Shown piece by piece: positions 16,458 through 25,352 of a stretch of 43,936 bases of DNA (position 1 is its first letter; each line of letters begins with the position of its first letter). A program made the position numbers and the translations under genes. Source of the stretch: Anaerolineales bacterium (GTDB lineage: Bacteria; Chloroflexota; Anaerolineae; Anaerolineales; Villigracilaceae); contig JAGUZU010000154.1 of assembly GCA_020060625.1 (NCBI GenBank), positions 1-43,936 of the forward strand, written 5' to 3'. Below the pieces are notes generated by a model. It searched no databases. It was given only the letters and a program-made list of their open reading frames with translations, and was not told the DNA's origin.

Positions 16458-17141
16458 CTATACTTTCAACCGATACCCCACCCCCGGCTCGGTGTGGATA
16501 TACGTCGGTCGTGAAGGATCAGGCTCCAGTTTTCCCCGCAGGTTGCTGATATTGACTCGAAGAATATGCATATCGTCGTAGCCCTCGCCCCAGACTTGTT
16601 TCAGCAATTGACGATGGGTGATCACTTTCCCCGCATGGGTGACCAATATTTTCAACAGGTCATATTCGGTGGGAGTAAGTTGAACTTCCTTTTCGTTGAC
16701 CACTACCAAACGACGCGAGAAGTCCACGGTCAAGCCGCCCGATTGAAAGATCGGCTCATTCGTCGCCGATGGTTGTTTTCGTAGCGCGACTCTCATCCGC
16801 GCCAGAAGTTCGCCCGTGCCGAACGGCTTGGTGAGGTAATCGTCCGCGCCGGCGTCGAGGGCGGCTATTTTATCCTGCTCGGCTTCGCGGACGGAGAGGA
16901 TGATGATGGGCGTCTGCGACCATTCGCGCAGGCGGCGTGTGACTTCGATACCGTCAATGTCAGGTAAACCGAGATCAAGGATGATGACATCCGGGCGATG
17001 GCTCAAGACTGCGTTGATCGCTTCCAGCCCTGTAGCGGATTCGTACACCATCAGTCCCTGCGCACCGAGCGCCGCACGCAGGTAACGTCGAATGGGCGCT
17101 TCATCATCCACGACCAGAACGCGCTGGTTGCCAAGTGTCAT
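16458..17141 (-). CDS. kdpE: KdpE response regulator (OmpR family)
   Basis: The 227-aa protein has a receiver domain with acidic pair D12-D13, phospho-acceptor D56 (IILDLGLPDIDG) and the conserved lysine in DYLTKPFG. The OmpR-type winged helix follows (VQLTPTEYDLLKILVTHAGK ... THRQLLKQVWG ... HILRVNISNLRGKLE). KdpE activates the kdp operon when KdpD signals low K+ or osmotic stress. It overlaps kdpD by ATGA and is the last gene of the operon, converging with the regulator gene that ends at 16434. Confidence 0.95.
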   Translation of the reverse strand: MTLGNQRVLVVDDEAPIRRYLRAALGAQGLMVYESATGLEAINAVLSHRPDVIILDLGLPDIDGIEVTRRLREWSQTPIIILSVREAEQDKIAALDAGADDYLTKPFGTGELLARMRVALRKQPSATNEPIFQSGGLTVDFSRRLVVVNEKEVQLTPTEYDLLKILVTHAGKVITHRQLLKQVWGEGYDDMHILRVNISNLRGKLEPDPSRPTYIHTEPGVGYRLKV

Positions 17142-19795
17142 ATCTTCAATGGTAATTCAACTTCGATAATCGTGCCGCCGCCTTCACGGTTCATTGCATG
17201 GATCTGCCCGCCGTGCGCTTCGACAATGCCCTTGCTGATGGAGAGTCCCAGCCCCGTGCCGCTGACGCTTTCTGGATGTTCAGTTCGGTAGAACTTGTCG
17301 AAGATGCGGGAAAGGTCGTCGTGTGGAATCCCAGCCCCACGGTCCAGAATTTGGAGGCGGGCTTTTGAGTCCCGTAATGAAGCGGCGACTTCGATTATGG
17401 AATCTTCTGGCGAATACTTGACGGCGTTCTCCAATAAATTGACAATCACCTGGACCATCAAGGTAAAATCCATTGAAATCAGCGGGAAGTTTGCGGTCAC
17501 ATCCACTTTGATTTGATGATGTTCGATGCGTTTGCCAAGCTGTTCAATGGCGGTGCCGACCAAATCCTGCACGTCGCCGGGTTCGAGATGCAGTTTGATC
17601 GCGCCGCTCTCGATGCGCGTCATATTGAGCAGGTTGCCCACGAGACGATTGAGGCGCTCCGCTTCGCCGCGGGCGTTTTCGATGAGCGCATTGCGGGCGG
17701 GTTCATCCATTTCATAATTTTCATCCAGCGCGGAGAGCGCGCCTGTGATGGCGACCAGCGGCGTTCGCAAATCATGTGAAATGGAGTTGAGCAGCGCATT
17801 CTGCAATTTTTCCGCCGATTGCAGCAACACCATCTGTCGGTTCTGTTCCTCCAGCAGGGCGCGTTCGATGGCTTGCGCTCCCTGGTTGGCAAACGATTCC
17901 ATCAGGCGGCGTTCGGCTGGCGTAAGGTCTGCATCGGAGGTATTCGGTTTGCCAACGCCAAGCACGCCCACAACGCCCTTCGATGTTTTGAGCGGCAGGT
18001 ATCTCAACTGCGCCGCAGGCAGTGTGTTGGTATGCCGCCCCGCAGGTTCGGCGTGACGATACACCCAATCGGCGACCGCCATTTCTTCATCGTTCAATTT
18101 CAAATTCTCGCTGACGACATACGCGACCATTCGGTTTTCTTCGGGCAGCAGCACCACGATGGTGCGGTTGAAGGTTTGCTCCAAATGTTTTTTGAGGACA
18201 TGCAAAATGGATTCGAGATTCGCCGACGATGCCAGGTCGCGGCTGAGGTCGTACAACTCCGCTGTCTCCGCCTCACGCTGACGCGCCGCCTGCGCCTGTT
18301 CGCTCGCCCGAGCCGTCAACTGGCTGATGACCATGCCCACCAAAAACAGGGCTATGAAAACAATAATGTACTGCGTGTCCGAAACGGCGAAGGTGTAATA
18401 CGGCGTGACGAACAGCACATCGAAGGTCAGCACCCCCGCCAGCGACGCAAGGATGGCAGGTCCGCGCCCAAGATAGATGGCGGAGACGACCACGGTCAGC
18501 AGGTAGAGCATGACGAGATTGGTCTGCTCGACGCGTCCGCCGATCAAAAAGCCAATGACAGTGGCAAGCGCCACCAACAACAGGCTCAGGACATAGCGAT
18601 GAATGGGACTGTGGAGTTTGAGCGGACTTTCATCCGCAGGCAGGGATGGCTTATCCGAACTGGTGACGACGTAAACGTCAATATCCCCGCTTTTGTGAAT
18701 TAACTTATCCACGAGCGAGCCGCGCAGAAACTCCTGCCAGCGCGGGCGCAGCGGTTTGCCCGTCACAATTTTGGTGATATTGTTCTTGTGAGCAAACTCG
18801 ATGATGGTTTGCGCCACCGAATCCATTGCGCTGCCCGCAGACAGGATGTATGAACGCGCGCCCAAGTCTTCCGCCAGTTGCAGGATGTTTGCCACACGGT
18901 CGCGCTTATCTGGCGACATCGAAGCGAACTGCGGCGTTTCGACATATAGCGCGATCCATTCGGCGTTGAGTTCATCTGCCAAACGCCTTGTCGTGCGGAC
19001 GAGTCTCTCACTCAGCGGGCTGGGGCTGATGCACACCAGCAGGCATTCGCCCGCCGCCCAAATCCCTTGAATGGCGCGAGTCTGCATGTAGGCGCGCATC
19101 TGGTCATCCACCCGTTCCGCCGCCCGCCGCAGGGACATTTCGCGCAAGGCGGTCAGATTCCCCTTGCGAAAGAATTTTTGAATCGCGCGCGCCGCCTGAT
19201 CGGGCACATACACCTTCCCCTCCTGCAGGCGCACCAGCAGTTCATCGGGCGGCAGGTCAATGACTTCGATCTCGGAGGCTTCATCAATGACGCGGTCGGG
19301 AATCGTCTCGCGGACAGTCACCCCTGTCACCTGCGCCACCACATCGTTCAAACTTTCGAGATGCTGGATGTTGAGCGTGGTGTACACGTCAATGCCCGCC
19401 GCCAAAATCTCCTGCACATCCTGATAGCGTTTTGGGTGGCGCGAACCAGGCGCATTGGTATGCGCGAACTCGTCCACCAATACCAATTGCGGGCGGCGAT
19501 TGATCACGCCGTCCACGTCCATTTCGGGCAGGGTTACATTGTGATATTCCACCAGTTTGCGCGGCAGGACTTCCAATTCCTCCACCAGTTCTTCGGTCTC
19601 GGCGCGTTTGTGTGTTTCGATGTAGCCCACCACCACATCCACGCCTTGCGCCTTACGCTGGTGCGCGGCTTCGAGCATGGCGTAGGTCTTCCCCACGCCC
19701 GCCACATAGCCGAGAAAAATCTTCAGCCGCCCGCGTTTGGTCTCTTCGGCTTGGATATTTTTCAGAAGTTCATCGGGGTCTGGGCGATTTTCCAT
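17138..19795 (-). CDS. kdpD: KdpD osmosensitive K+ channel sensor histidine kinase
   Basis: The 885-aa sensor has the full KdpD architecture. The N-terminal KdpD domain holds a Walker A-like GYVAGVGKTYAMLE and VDEFAHTNAPGSRHPKRY. It is followed by a universal-stress-protein-like segment (about 245-365), four close TM helices of DUF4118 (about 400-495), a GAF-like domain, a HisKA domain (H674 in NSISHDLRTPL), and an HATPase domain with NLLENAVKYS, DRGAGI and GTGLGLSISKGIVEAHGG. It phosphorylates KdpE. It starts five bases after the kdpC stop and overlaps kdpE by four. Confidence 0.95.
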   Translation of the reverse strand: MENRPDPDELLKNIQAEETKRGRLKIFLGYVAGVGKTYAMLEAAHQRKAQGVDVVVGYIETHKRAETEELVEELEVLPRKLVEYHNVTLPEMDVDGVINRRPQLVLVDEFAHTNAPGSRHPKRYQDVQEILAAGIDVYTTLNIQHLESLNDVVAQVTGVTVRETIPDRVIDEASEIEVIDLPPDELLVRLQEGKVYVPDQAARAIQKFFRKGNLTALREMSLRRAAERVDDQMRAYMQTRAIQGIWAAGECLLVCISPSPLSERLVRTTRRLADELNAEWIALYVETPQFASMSPDKRDRVANILQLAEDLGARSYILSAGSAMDSVAQTIIEFAHKNNITKIVTGKPLRPRWQEFLRGSLVDKLIHKSGDIDVYVVTSSDKPSLPADESPLKLHSPIHRYVLSLLLVALATVIGFLIGGRVEQTNLVMLYLLTVVVSAIYLGRGPAILASLAGVLTFDVLFVTPYYTFAVSDTQYIIVFIALFLVGMVISQLTARASEQAQAARQREAETAELYDLSRDLASSANLESILHVLKKHLEQTFNRTIVVLLPEENRMVAYVVSENLKLNDEEMAVADWVYRHAEPAGRHTNTLPAAQLRYLPLKTSKGVVGVLGVGKPNTSDADLTPAERRLMESFANQGAQAIERALLEEQNRQMVLLQSAEKLQNALLNSISHDLRTPLVAITGALSALDENYEMDEPARNALIENARGEAERLNRLVGNLLNMTRIESGAIKLHLEPGDVQDLVGTAIEQLGKRIEHHQIKVDVTANFPLISMDFTLMVQVIVNLLENAVKYSPEDSIIEVAASLRDSKARLQILDRGAGIPHDDLSRIFDKFYRTEHPESVSGTGLGLSISKGIVEAHGGQIHAMNREGGGTIIEVELPLKI

Positions 19796-19800
19796 CGAAT

Positions 19801-20364
19801 CTATTGTAGTCCATCCAATGCGAGATTTAACAACAGGACATTGACGCGCGGTTCGCCGAAGATTCCGAACTGACGCCCTTCGGTATATTTTTCCACAAGG
19901 GATGTGACTTCCGCTTCACTCAACCCGCGGGCTGATGCCACCCTTCCAACTTGATACAACGCCGACGCCACGCTGATGTGCGGGTCGAGTCCGCTTGCAG
20001 AAGCAGTGACCAGGTCAACGGGAATCGGAAGCGGGTTGTTCGGGTCAGCGGCTTGGAGCGCATCAATCCGCGCTTGCGCGACTTCTTCAAGAGACGGATT
20101 CATCGGTCCGAAGTTAGAGCCTGATGAAGCGGAGGCATCGTACCCCGCGGCAGAAGGACGTCCCCAAAAATACTTCGGGTCGTCGAACTGCTGACCGATG
20201 AATTCCGAGCCGTAGGTCTTTCCGTCAATGACGATGAGACTGCCGTTGACTCGATGTGGGAAAAGAACTTGGGCGAGTCCCGTCGCGGTCAACGGATAGA
20301 TGACGCCTGTGATAATAGTGAGTAATGCCAGCAAAGTAATGGCTGGGCGAAGATGTTCTTTCAT
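19801..20364 (-). CDS. kdpC: KdpC, K+-transporting ATPase subunit C
   Basis: The 187-aa protein has one N-terminal TM helix (ITLLALLTIITGVIYPLTATGLAQVLFP) and the KdpC motifs YFWGRPSA, GSNFGPMNP, PVDLVTASASGLDPHISVASALYQVGRVA and FGEPRVNVLLLNLALD. KdpC stabilises the KdpFABC complex and raises nucleotide affinity of KdpB. The ATG at 20364 overlaps the stop of the preceding 57-aa gene (ATGA). A longer frame reaching 20589 would cover that small gene and is not favoured. Confidence 0.95.
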   Translation of the reverse strand: MKEHLRPAITLLALLTIITGVIYPLTATGLAQVLFPHRVNGSLIVIDGKTYGSEFIGQQFDDPKYFWGRPSAAGYDASASSGSNFGPMNPSLEEVAQARIDALQAADPNNPLPIPVDLVTASASGLDPHISVASALYQVGRVASARGLSEAEVTSLVEKYTEGRQFGIFGEPRVNVLLLNLALDGLQ

Positions 20365-20534
20365 GACGAAAATACTCCAGAGACGATGAGAAGTGTCCAT
20401 GCGATGGTGAAGATGAATATCCATGGGCGCATGGGCGCGGGGATGTGTAAAATATTCGGCGCAACGCTGGCAGTGATGAGCGCGGCGGTGGAAAGCACGC
20501 CAGCCAATTTTGATAGAGAGAGTTTTGTTTTCAT
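20361..20534 (-). CDS. 57-aa two-helix membrane protein between kdpB and kdpC
   Basis: The product MKTKLSLSKLAGVLSTAALI continues to PWIFIFTIAWTLLIVSGVF and has two hydrophobic stretches (about 7-25 and 37-55) joined by PNILHIPAPMRP. GGAG lies seven bases before the ATG, and the stop overlaps kdpC by ATGA, so it is probably translated and coupled to kdpC. It is not KdpF, which is present at 24479. No known Kdp subunit fits. It may be an accessory subunit or assembly factor of the pump; this is inference from position only. Confidence 0.65.
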   Translation of the reverse strand: MKTKLSLSKLAGVLSTAALITASVAPNILHIPAPMRPWIFIFTIAWTLLIVSGVFSS

Positions 20535-20551
20535 AATAATCTCCATCTGCT

Positions 20552-20599
20552 GTACCGCAAGATTTATCTTGCATCTCCGCAACATTCATGTTGCGGTAC
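20552..20599. repeat. Nested palindrome after kdpB
   Basis: GTACCGCAA (20552-20560) and TTGCGGTAC (20591-20599) are outer arms. Inside are two smaller palindromes, GCAAGATTTATCTTGC and GCAACATTCATGTTGC. It overlaps the kdpB stop codon and precedes the ribosome site of the 57-aa gene, so it may affect mRNA stability or coupling. Confidence 0.6.
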
Positions 20600-22674
20600 T
20601 AAACCAATCCGAGCGCAACCAGCAACATATCAATTGCCTTGATGCCAATGAACGGCACGAGCAGACCGCCAAGTCCATAGATCAACAGGTTATCCCGTAA
20701 CAATTGCGCCGCGCCGACGGCTCGATACGGCACGCCGCGCAATGCCAGCGGGATCAGCGCAACGATGATGAGCGCGTTGAAAATGACCGCCGACATGATC
20801 GCGCTCTCAGGTGTGGCGAGGCGCATGATGTTGAGCGCGTTCAATTGCGGATACGTGCTGGCAAACGCGGCGGGGATGATGGCGAAGTATTTGCTTACAT
20901 CGTTGGCAAGGCTGAAGGTGGTCAATGCGCCGCGGGTCATCAGCAATTGCTTGCCGATCTCCACGATCTCGATGAGTTTCGTGGGGTTGCTGTCCAGGTC
21001 CACCATGTTGGCGGCTTCGCGGGCAGGTTGTGTGCCTGTGTTCATGGCAACAGCCACGTCGGCTTGAGCAAGGGCGGGCGCGTCGTTGGTGCCATCGCCT
21101 GTCATGGCAACCAACCGTCCGCCCGTTTGATATTCACGGATAAGTTTGAGTTTGGCTTCGGGCGTGGCTTGCGCCAGGAAATCGTCCACGCCGGCTTCGG
21201 CGGCGATGGCGGCGGCGGTGAGGGGATTATCACCCGTGATCATCACGGTCTTGATGCCCATCTTGCGGAGTTGCGCGAAGCGTTCCTTCATACCGCCTTT
21301 GACGATGTCCTTCAAGTGGATGACGCCCAGCGCCTTGTTGTTGCGAGTCACTACCAGCGGAGTCCCCCCGGCTCGGGCAATGGAATCAACTGTCGGCTTG
21401 AGGTCTGAGGCGACGCCGTTTCCGTTGGATTGAATCAATCCAGTCATCGTGTCTGGAGCGCCTTTGCGAATTTGCGTCCCGTTGAAATCCACGCCGCTCA
21501 TACGCGTTTGCGCGGTGAATGGGATGAAGTGCATACCATCTACGGTGTGACCGCGTAGATCAAATTTTTCTTTGGCAAGCACCACAATGGAACGACCTTC
21601 GGGTGTTTCATCCGCAAGCGACGCGAGTTGCGCGGCTTCGGCGAGTTCGTTCGCATTGACGCCGTTGACGGGGATGAACTCGACTGCCTGACGATTGCCG
21701 AGCGTGATGGTTCCTGTTTTGTCGAGCAGCAGCACATCCACATCCCCCGCCGCTTCCACCGCGCGACCCGACATGGCGATGACGTTGCGTTGAATCATCC
21801 TGTCCATGCCCGCGATGCCGATGGCAGAAAGCAAACCGCCAATGGTGGTGGGAATGAGACAGACGAGCAGCGCAATCAGCACAGTAATGGTGATGGGAGT
21901 GCCGCTTCCGCTGGCTTCGACACTGTAAATGGAATAGGGCAGCAGCGTGGTGACTACAACGAGAAAGATGATGGTGAAGCCTGCGAGCAAAATATTGAGC
22001 GCGATTTCGTTCGGCGTCTTCTGACGCTTCGCGCCTTCGACCATGCTGATCATGCGGTCGAGAAATCCCTGCCCAGGGTCGGCGCTGACGTGAATGATGA
22101 GCCAGTCGGAAAGAAGCCGCGTCCCGCCCGTGACCGCGGAACGGTCACCGCCCGCCTCGCGCACGACTGGGGCTGATTCACCCGTCACGGCGCTTTCATC
22201 CACCGAAGCGATTCCAACCACGATCTCGCCGTCAGCGGGGAGAATGTCGCCTGCTTCGACGAGATACAAATCATCTTTGCGGAGGGACGTTGAAGAAACT
22301 ATTTCGGTTTCAACGTTTTCACGTTCAAACGTTTTAACGTTCGAACTGACCTTCTTCGCGGGCGTATCTTGTCTCGCTTTCCGCAGCGACTCGGCTTGCG
22401 CCTTGCCGCGTCCTTCCGCTATGGCTTCGGAGAAGTTTGCGAATAAGACAGTGAACCACAGCCATAAAGCAATTGCGCCGATGAAACCCGCTGGCGCTTC
22501 GCCTTTGCCAAGCAGGGATTGAATCCACAACAGGGTGGCGAGCACGCTGCCCACTTCCACCACGAACATGACAGGATTGCGCACCATCCAGCGCGGGTTG
22601 AGTTTGATAAAGGATTCCAGCACGGCGCGTTGGTACATTTCACGGCGGGCTTGGGTTTTGTTTTTGGTAGTCAT
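20599..22674 (-). CDS. kdpB: KdpB, K+-transporting P-type ATPase catalytic subunit
   Basis: The 691-aa P-type ATPase has the phosphorylation motif [13 protein letters not shown], the TGES actuator motif ([10 protein letters not shown]) and the hinge [20 protein letters not shown]. Its TM helices are typical of KdpB ([37 protein letters not shown]). It hydrolyses ATP to drive K+ through KdpA. The ATG at 22674 follows AGAGGA; the frame extends to 22692, but into repeat DNA. A stretch in the actuator domain ([13 protein letters not shown]) is encoded by a tandem ACGTT-rich repeat and looks several residues longer than usual. It is flanked on both sides by palindromic repeats. Confidence 0.95.
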   Translation of the reverse strand: MTTKNKTQARREMYQRAVLESFIKLNPRWMVRNPVMFVVEVGSVLATLLWIQSLLGKGEAPAGFIGAIALWLWFTVLFANFSEAIAEGRGKAQAESLRKARQDTPAKKVSSNVKTFERENVETEIVSSTSLRKDDLYLVEAGDILPADGEIVVGIASVDESAVTGESAPVVREAGGDRSAVTGGTRLLSDWLIIHVSADPGQGFLDRMISMVEGAKRQKTPNEIALNILLAGFTIIFLVVVTTLLPYSIYSVEASGSGTPITITVLIALLVCLIPTTIGGLLSAIGIAGMDRMIQRNVIAMSGRAVEAAGDVDVLLLDKTGTITLGNRQAVEFIPVNGVNANELAEAAQLASLADETPEGRSIVVLAKEKFDLRGHTVDGMHFIPFTAQTRMSGVDFNGTQIRKGAPDTMTGLIQSNGNGVASDLKPTVDSIARAGGTPLVVTRNNKALGVIHLKDIVKGGMKERFAQLRKMGIKTVMITGDNPLTAAAIAAEAGVDDFLAQATPEAKLKLIREYQTGGRLVAMTGDGTNDAPALAQADVAVAMNTGTQPAREAANMVDLDSNPTKLIEIVEIGKQLLMTRGALTTFSLANDVSKYFAIIPAAFASTYPQLNALNIMRLATPESAIMSAVIFNALIIVALIPLALRGVPYRAVGAAQLLRDNLLIYGLGGLLVPFIGIKAIDMLLVALGLV
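22311..22348 (-). repeat. AACGTT-type tandem repeat translated inside kdpB
   Basis: The pentamer ACGTT recurs four times at about 8-11 bp spacing within 38 bp, a style seen otherwise between genes in this window. It encodes FERENVETE and neighbours in a variable loop of the KdpB actuator domain. Confidence 0.5.
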
Positions 22675-22684
22675 AATTCCTCTC

Positions 22685-22759
22685 GCCCTCATCCCCAGCC
22701 CTTCCCCCGAAAGGGGAAGGGAGTCCCCTCTCCCTGCGGGAGAGGGTTAGGGTGAGGGA
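22685..22759. repeat. GC-rich palindromic repeat (CCCTCA/TCCCC family) between kdpA and kdpB
   Basis: It begins CCCTCATCCCCAGCCCTTCC and ends GAGAGGGTTAGGGTGAGGGA. Internal CCCCGAAAGGGG and CCCTCTCCCTGCGGGAGAGGG form strong hairpins. It is closely related to the element at 11281-11376. Confidence 0.8.
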
Positions 22760-22763
22760 TTTT

Positions 22764-24482
22764 TTATCCAAAGATCATTAAATGTTCCACAATCGGTCCG
22801 AGCGCCAATGCGGGCAGGAAACTTAGCGCGCCGACGATGATGATGACGCCGATGACCCATACAATGAAGAGCGGAGTATGCGTGGGCAATGTCCCTGCAC
22901 TGGCTGGGACCTTCTTCTTGTTCGCCAGTGAGCCCGCAATTGCCAGAACGGGAATTGCCAGCCAGTAACGCGCAATGAGCATGGCAATGCCGAGCGCGAT
23001 ATTGTAGAAAGGCGTGTTTGCGCCCAGCCCTGCAAACGCGGAGCCGTTGTTATTTCCAGCGGACGAGAACGCATACAACACTTCACTGAACCCATGCGCC
23101 GACGGGTTGTGAATCGTCGCCCGCCCCGCTTCGGTGGTCAACGCCACAGCCGTGCCGATCAGCACCAGCATCACAGGGATGAGAATGACGATGGACGCCA
23201 TCTTCATCTCATAGGCTTCGATCTTCTTGCCGAGATATTCGGGCGTGCGTCCCACCATCAAACCAGAGACGAAGACCGCGATGATGACGAACGCCAACAT
23301 GCCGTATAAGCCCGACCCAACGCCGCCGTAGATGATCTCGCCGAGTTGCATCAGCCACATCGGGACGAGTCCGCCCAGCGGCATGAAGGAGTCATGCATG
23401 GAGTTGACCGAGCCATTGGAAGCGGCAGTCGTCGCCGTCGCCCACAGCGCGGAGTTGACAATGCCGAAGCGGACTTCCTTGCCTTCCATATTCCCGCCTG
23501 GGTTCATCGCGGATTGCATTTGGTCAACGCCGAGTTTCGCAAACATCGGGTTGCCGCCCTGCTCCGACCACACCGCCACGCTCAGCAACGCCGCGAAGAT
23601 GATCGTCATCACCGTCAGTAACGCCCATCCCTGACGCGTATCGCCAACCATTTTCCCAAACGTGTAACATAGCGCGGCGGGAATCAATAAGATGGACAGC
23701 ATCTCCAAAAAGTTCGAAAACGGAGTTGGGTTTTCCAACGGATGCGACGAGTTGACATTGAAGAATCCGCCGCCGTTGGTGCCAAGTTGCTTGATGGCGA
23801 CTTGCGAAGCGGCAGGTCCCACCGCGATGAGTTGTGTCTCGCCTGATTGAAGTGAAGTGACTGATTTATATTCGCTGAGAGTTTGCACGACGCCCTGCGA
23901 AACCAGCACTAATGCCAACACAAGCGAAAGCGGAAACAGAATATAGAGAACCGAACGAGTCATGTCCACCCAGAAATTACCGATCTCTTTGGTGGTGTGA
24001 CGTGTAATGCCACGAATCAACGCAGCCAACACCGCCATCCCCGTCGCCGCAGAGACAAAGTTCTGCACGGCCATGCCGAGCATCTGCGTGAGATAACTCA
24101 TCGTCGTCTCGCCGCCGTAGCCCTGCCAGTTGGTGTTGCTGGCAAAACTCACCGCCGTATTCCACGCGGAATCGGGCGGGACTGCGCCAAGTCCCTGCGG
24201 GTTGAGGAGCAGGAATCCTTGCAGGCGCTGTAAGGCATAAACGAAGATCAAGCCGATGATGTTGAATACCAGCATGGCAACGGCGTATGTTTTCCACGTC
24301 ATTTCGGTGCGCGAGTCAATGCCGGAGAGACGATAAATGAATCTCTCAACGGGACCAAGTATCGGGTCAAGAGCGAGGCGTTCGTTCTGGTACACCTTCG
24401 CCATGTACGCGCCGAGCGGCTTCACCAAGAGGAGTAAAATCCCGAAATAGATAATCAGTTGAAGCCAGGTGTAAAGATTCAT
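22764..24482 (-). CDS. kdpA: KdpA, K+-transporting ATPase K+-binding subunit
   Basis: The 572-aa protein has about ten TM helices and the KdpA selectivity-filter segments (TNWQGYGGETTMSYLTQM; GTNGGGFFNVNSSHPLENPT; SSAGNNNGSAFAGL). It belongs to the superfamily of K+ transporters with four pore loops and forms the K+ entry channel of the pump. The ATG at 24482 overlaps the kdpF stop (ATGA) and has GGAG eight bases upstream; a GTG three codons earlier is possible but less likely. Confidence 0.96.
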   Translation of the reverse strand: MNLYTWLQLIIYFGILLLLVKPLGAYMAKVYQNERLALDPILGPVERFIYRLSGIDSRTEMTWKTYAVAMLVFNIIGLIFVYALQRLQGFLLLNPQGLGAVPPDSAWNTAVSFASNTNWQGYGGETTMSYLTQMLGMAVQNFVSAATGMAVLAALIRGITRHTTKEIGNFWVDMTRSVLYILFPLSLVLALVLVSQGVVQTLSEYKSVTSLQSGETQLIAVGPAASQVAIKQLGTNGGGFFNVNSSHPLENPTPFSNFLEMLSILLIPAALCYTFGKMVGDTRQGWALLTVMTIIFAALLSVAVWSEQGGNPMFAKLGVDQMQSAMNPGGNMEGKEVRFGIVNSALWATATTAASNGSVNSMHDSFMPLGGLVPMWLMQLGEIIYGGVGSGLYGMLAFVIIAVFVSGLMVGRTPEYLGKKIEAYEMKMASIVILIPVMLVLIGTAVALTTEAGRATIHNPSAHGFSEVLYAFSSAGNNNGSAFAGLGANTPFYNIALGIAMLIARYWLAIPVLAIAGSLANKKKVPASAGTLPTHTPLFIVWVIGVIIIVGALSFLPALALGPIVEHLMIFG

Positions 24483-24571
24483 CCGAACCACTCCGGTTTA
24501 ACGAGCGCCAGCACGAGATAGAGCAACAACCCTAAAGCCGCAATTGCAGTAACGAGATAAAGCGGATTCAT
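24479..24571 (-). CDS. kdpF: KdpF, small stabilising subunit of the Kdp ATPase
   Basis: The 30-aa single-helix protein (MNPLYLVTAIAALGLLLYLV then LALVKPEWFG) has the KdpF pattern of one TM helix ending in a short K/R-P-E-x-F tail. GGAGG lies eight bases before its ATG. It overlaps the preceding 32-aa gene and kdpA by ATGA at both ends. KdpF stabilises the KdpABC complex in the membrane. Confidence 0.9.
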   Translation of the reverse strand: MNPLYLVTAIAALGLLLYLVLALVKPEWFG

Positions 24572-24666
24572 GGCTTATCCTCCCGTAATCCATCCAGGGC
24601 GCTGATCAGCCCAATGGAAAGTGAAAAGAACAGAACCGTAATGCCGATAAATAGCAGATCGTTCAT
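24568..24666 (-). CDS. 32-aa membrane leader protein of the kdp operon
   Basis: MNDLLFIGITVLFFSLSIGL followed by ISALDGLREDKP is a single TM helix with a short charged tail. It has a good ribosome site (GGAGG, six bases before the ATG), and its stop overlaps the kdpF start. Similar tiny proteins precede kdpF in other bacteria and usually go unannotated. It is the first gene of the operon; its role in the pump is unknown. Confidence 0.75.
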   Translation of the reverse strand: MNDLLFIGITVLFFSLSIGLISALDGLREDKP

Positions 24667-24734
24667 GTAAGCCTCCAATGGAGGCAGTGTATTCAGTTGT
24701 GCGTCAAATTGGGGTTAAGGGGAATGGCAAAGAT

Positions 24735-24753
24735 GTCAAGAAAAGGTTAAGAA
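24735..24753 (-). promoter_or_regulatory. Direct repeat upstream of the kdp operon (KdpE-site candidate)
   Basis: On the minus strand TTCTTAAC (24746-24753) and TTCTTGAC (24735-24742) recur with an 11-bp period, about one helical turn, as expected for a dimer of an OmpR-family regulator. The pair lies 69-87 bp before the first start codon of the operon. No strong -10 box was recognised downstream. Confidence 0.4.
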
Positions 24754-24816
24754 ACTTACATCATCAACTTGGGGCAATATTGCAGCGCCTCCGCCAGATG
24801 CGCGGATTGGATATCT

Positions 24817-24922
24817 TCACTTAATGTCTGGCAAGCCGAGGTCAAGGCTGATGATGTCGGGACGATGACTCAGCGTGGCTTGCAACGCTTCTTCATCCAC
24901 GACCAGAACGCGTTGATTGCCG
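24817..24922 (-). pseudogene. Internally deleted kdpE fragment
   Basis: The minus strand reads [22 protein letters not shown] and then IISLDLGLPDIK before a stop. It matches the kdpE of this window ([12 protein letters not shown] at its start, AVLSHRPDVIILDLGLPDI later) but lacks the about 30 residues between those parts and everything after the phosphorylation site. It is a decayed partial duplicate placed just upstream of the kdp operon. Confidence 0.75.
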
Positions 24923-24977
24923 TCCCGGTCATCCGGTGTAAAATCGAGGTAGTTGCAGCGCGGGATTCATCCCGCAT

Positions 24978-25352
24978 CACGGCAGGATACAAGCCTTCGC
25001 TGGCGCGTTTGCGCGAAAGCACAATGGACGTGGAGAGATACGCAAAGACATGCACCGCCGCGGGGTCGGTAAAATCATCCGCAGGGACGTAGACCGCCTG
25101 CACAGATGTGATCGCGCCCAAACGGGTGTTGGCGATGCGTTCCTGCAATTCCGCTAGTTCGGTTGCGAGGGTGGGTTGATAGCCGACGCGGGAGGGGATG
25201 TTCCCGAGCAATCCCGAAACTTCCATGCCCGCCTGAATGAAGCGGAAGATGTTGTCAATCAAAAGCAGGACGTCCTGCCGTGCTTCGTCGCGGAAATATT
25301 CCGCCATCGTCAACGCGGCATGTCCCACGCGGAAGCGCGCGCCGGGCGGCTC
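24978..25352 (-). pseudogene. Fragment of a sodium-type (N-ATPase) ATP synthase beta subunit gene
   Basis: The minus strand encodes [70 protein letters not shown] and [15 protein letters not shown]. This is the central nucleotide-binding part of a rotary ATPase beta subunit, including Walker B LLLIDN. The wording ([19 protein letters not shown]) is closer to the alternate N-ATPase type than to the ordinary F-type. Both ends are cut abruptly, with no Walker A and no C-terminal domain, so it is not functional. One edge abuts the regulator fragment at about 25350. Confidence 0.8.

Noticed and set aside
17819-19873. Long plus-strand open frames opposite kdpD
   Set aside because: They are shadows of the intact KdpD frame with no recognisable protein features.
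20365-20589. N-terminal extension of kdpC up to 20589
   Set aside because: It would overlap the 57-aa gene in another frame and lacks KdpC similarity; the start at 20364 fits the family.
24870-25328. Intact small ATPase-like protein of 152 residues
   Set aside because: It has the middle of a rotary ATPase beta subunit only, and its end reads out of frame through a kdpE remnant; it is a chimera of fragments.
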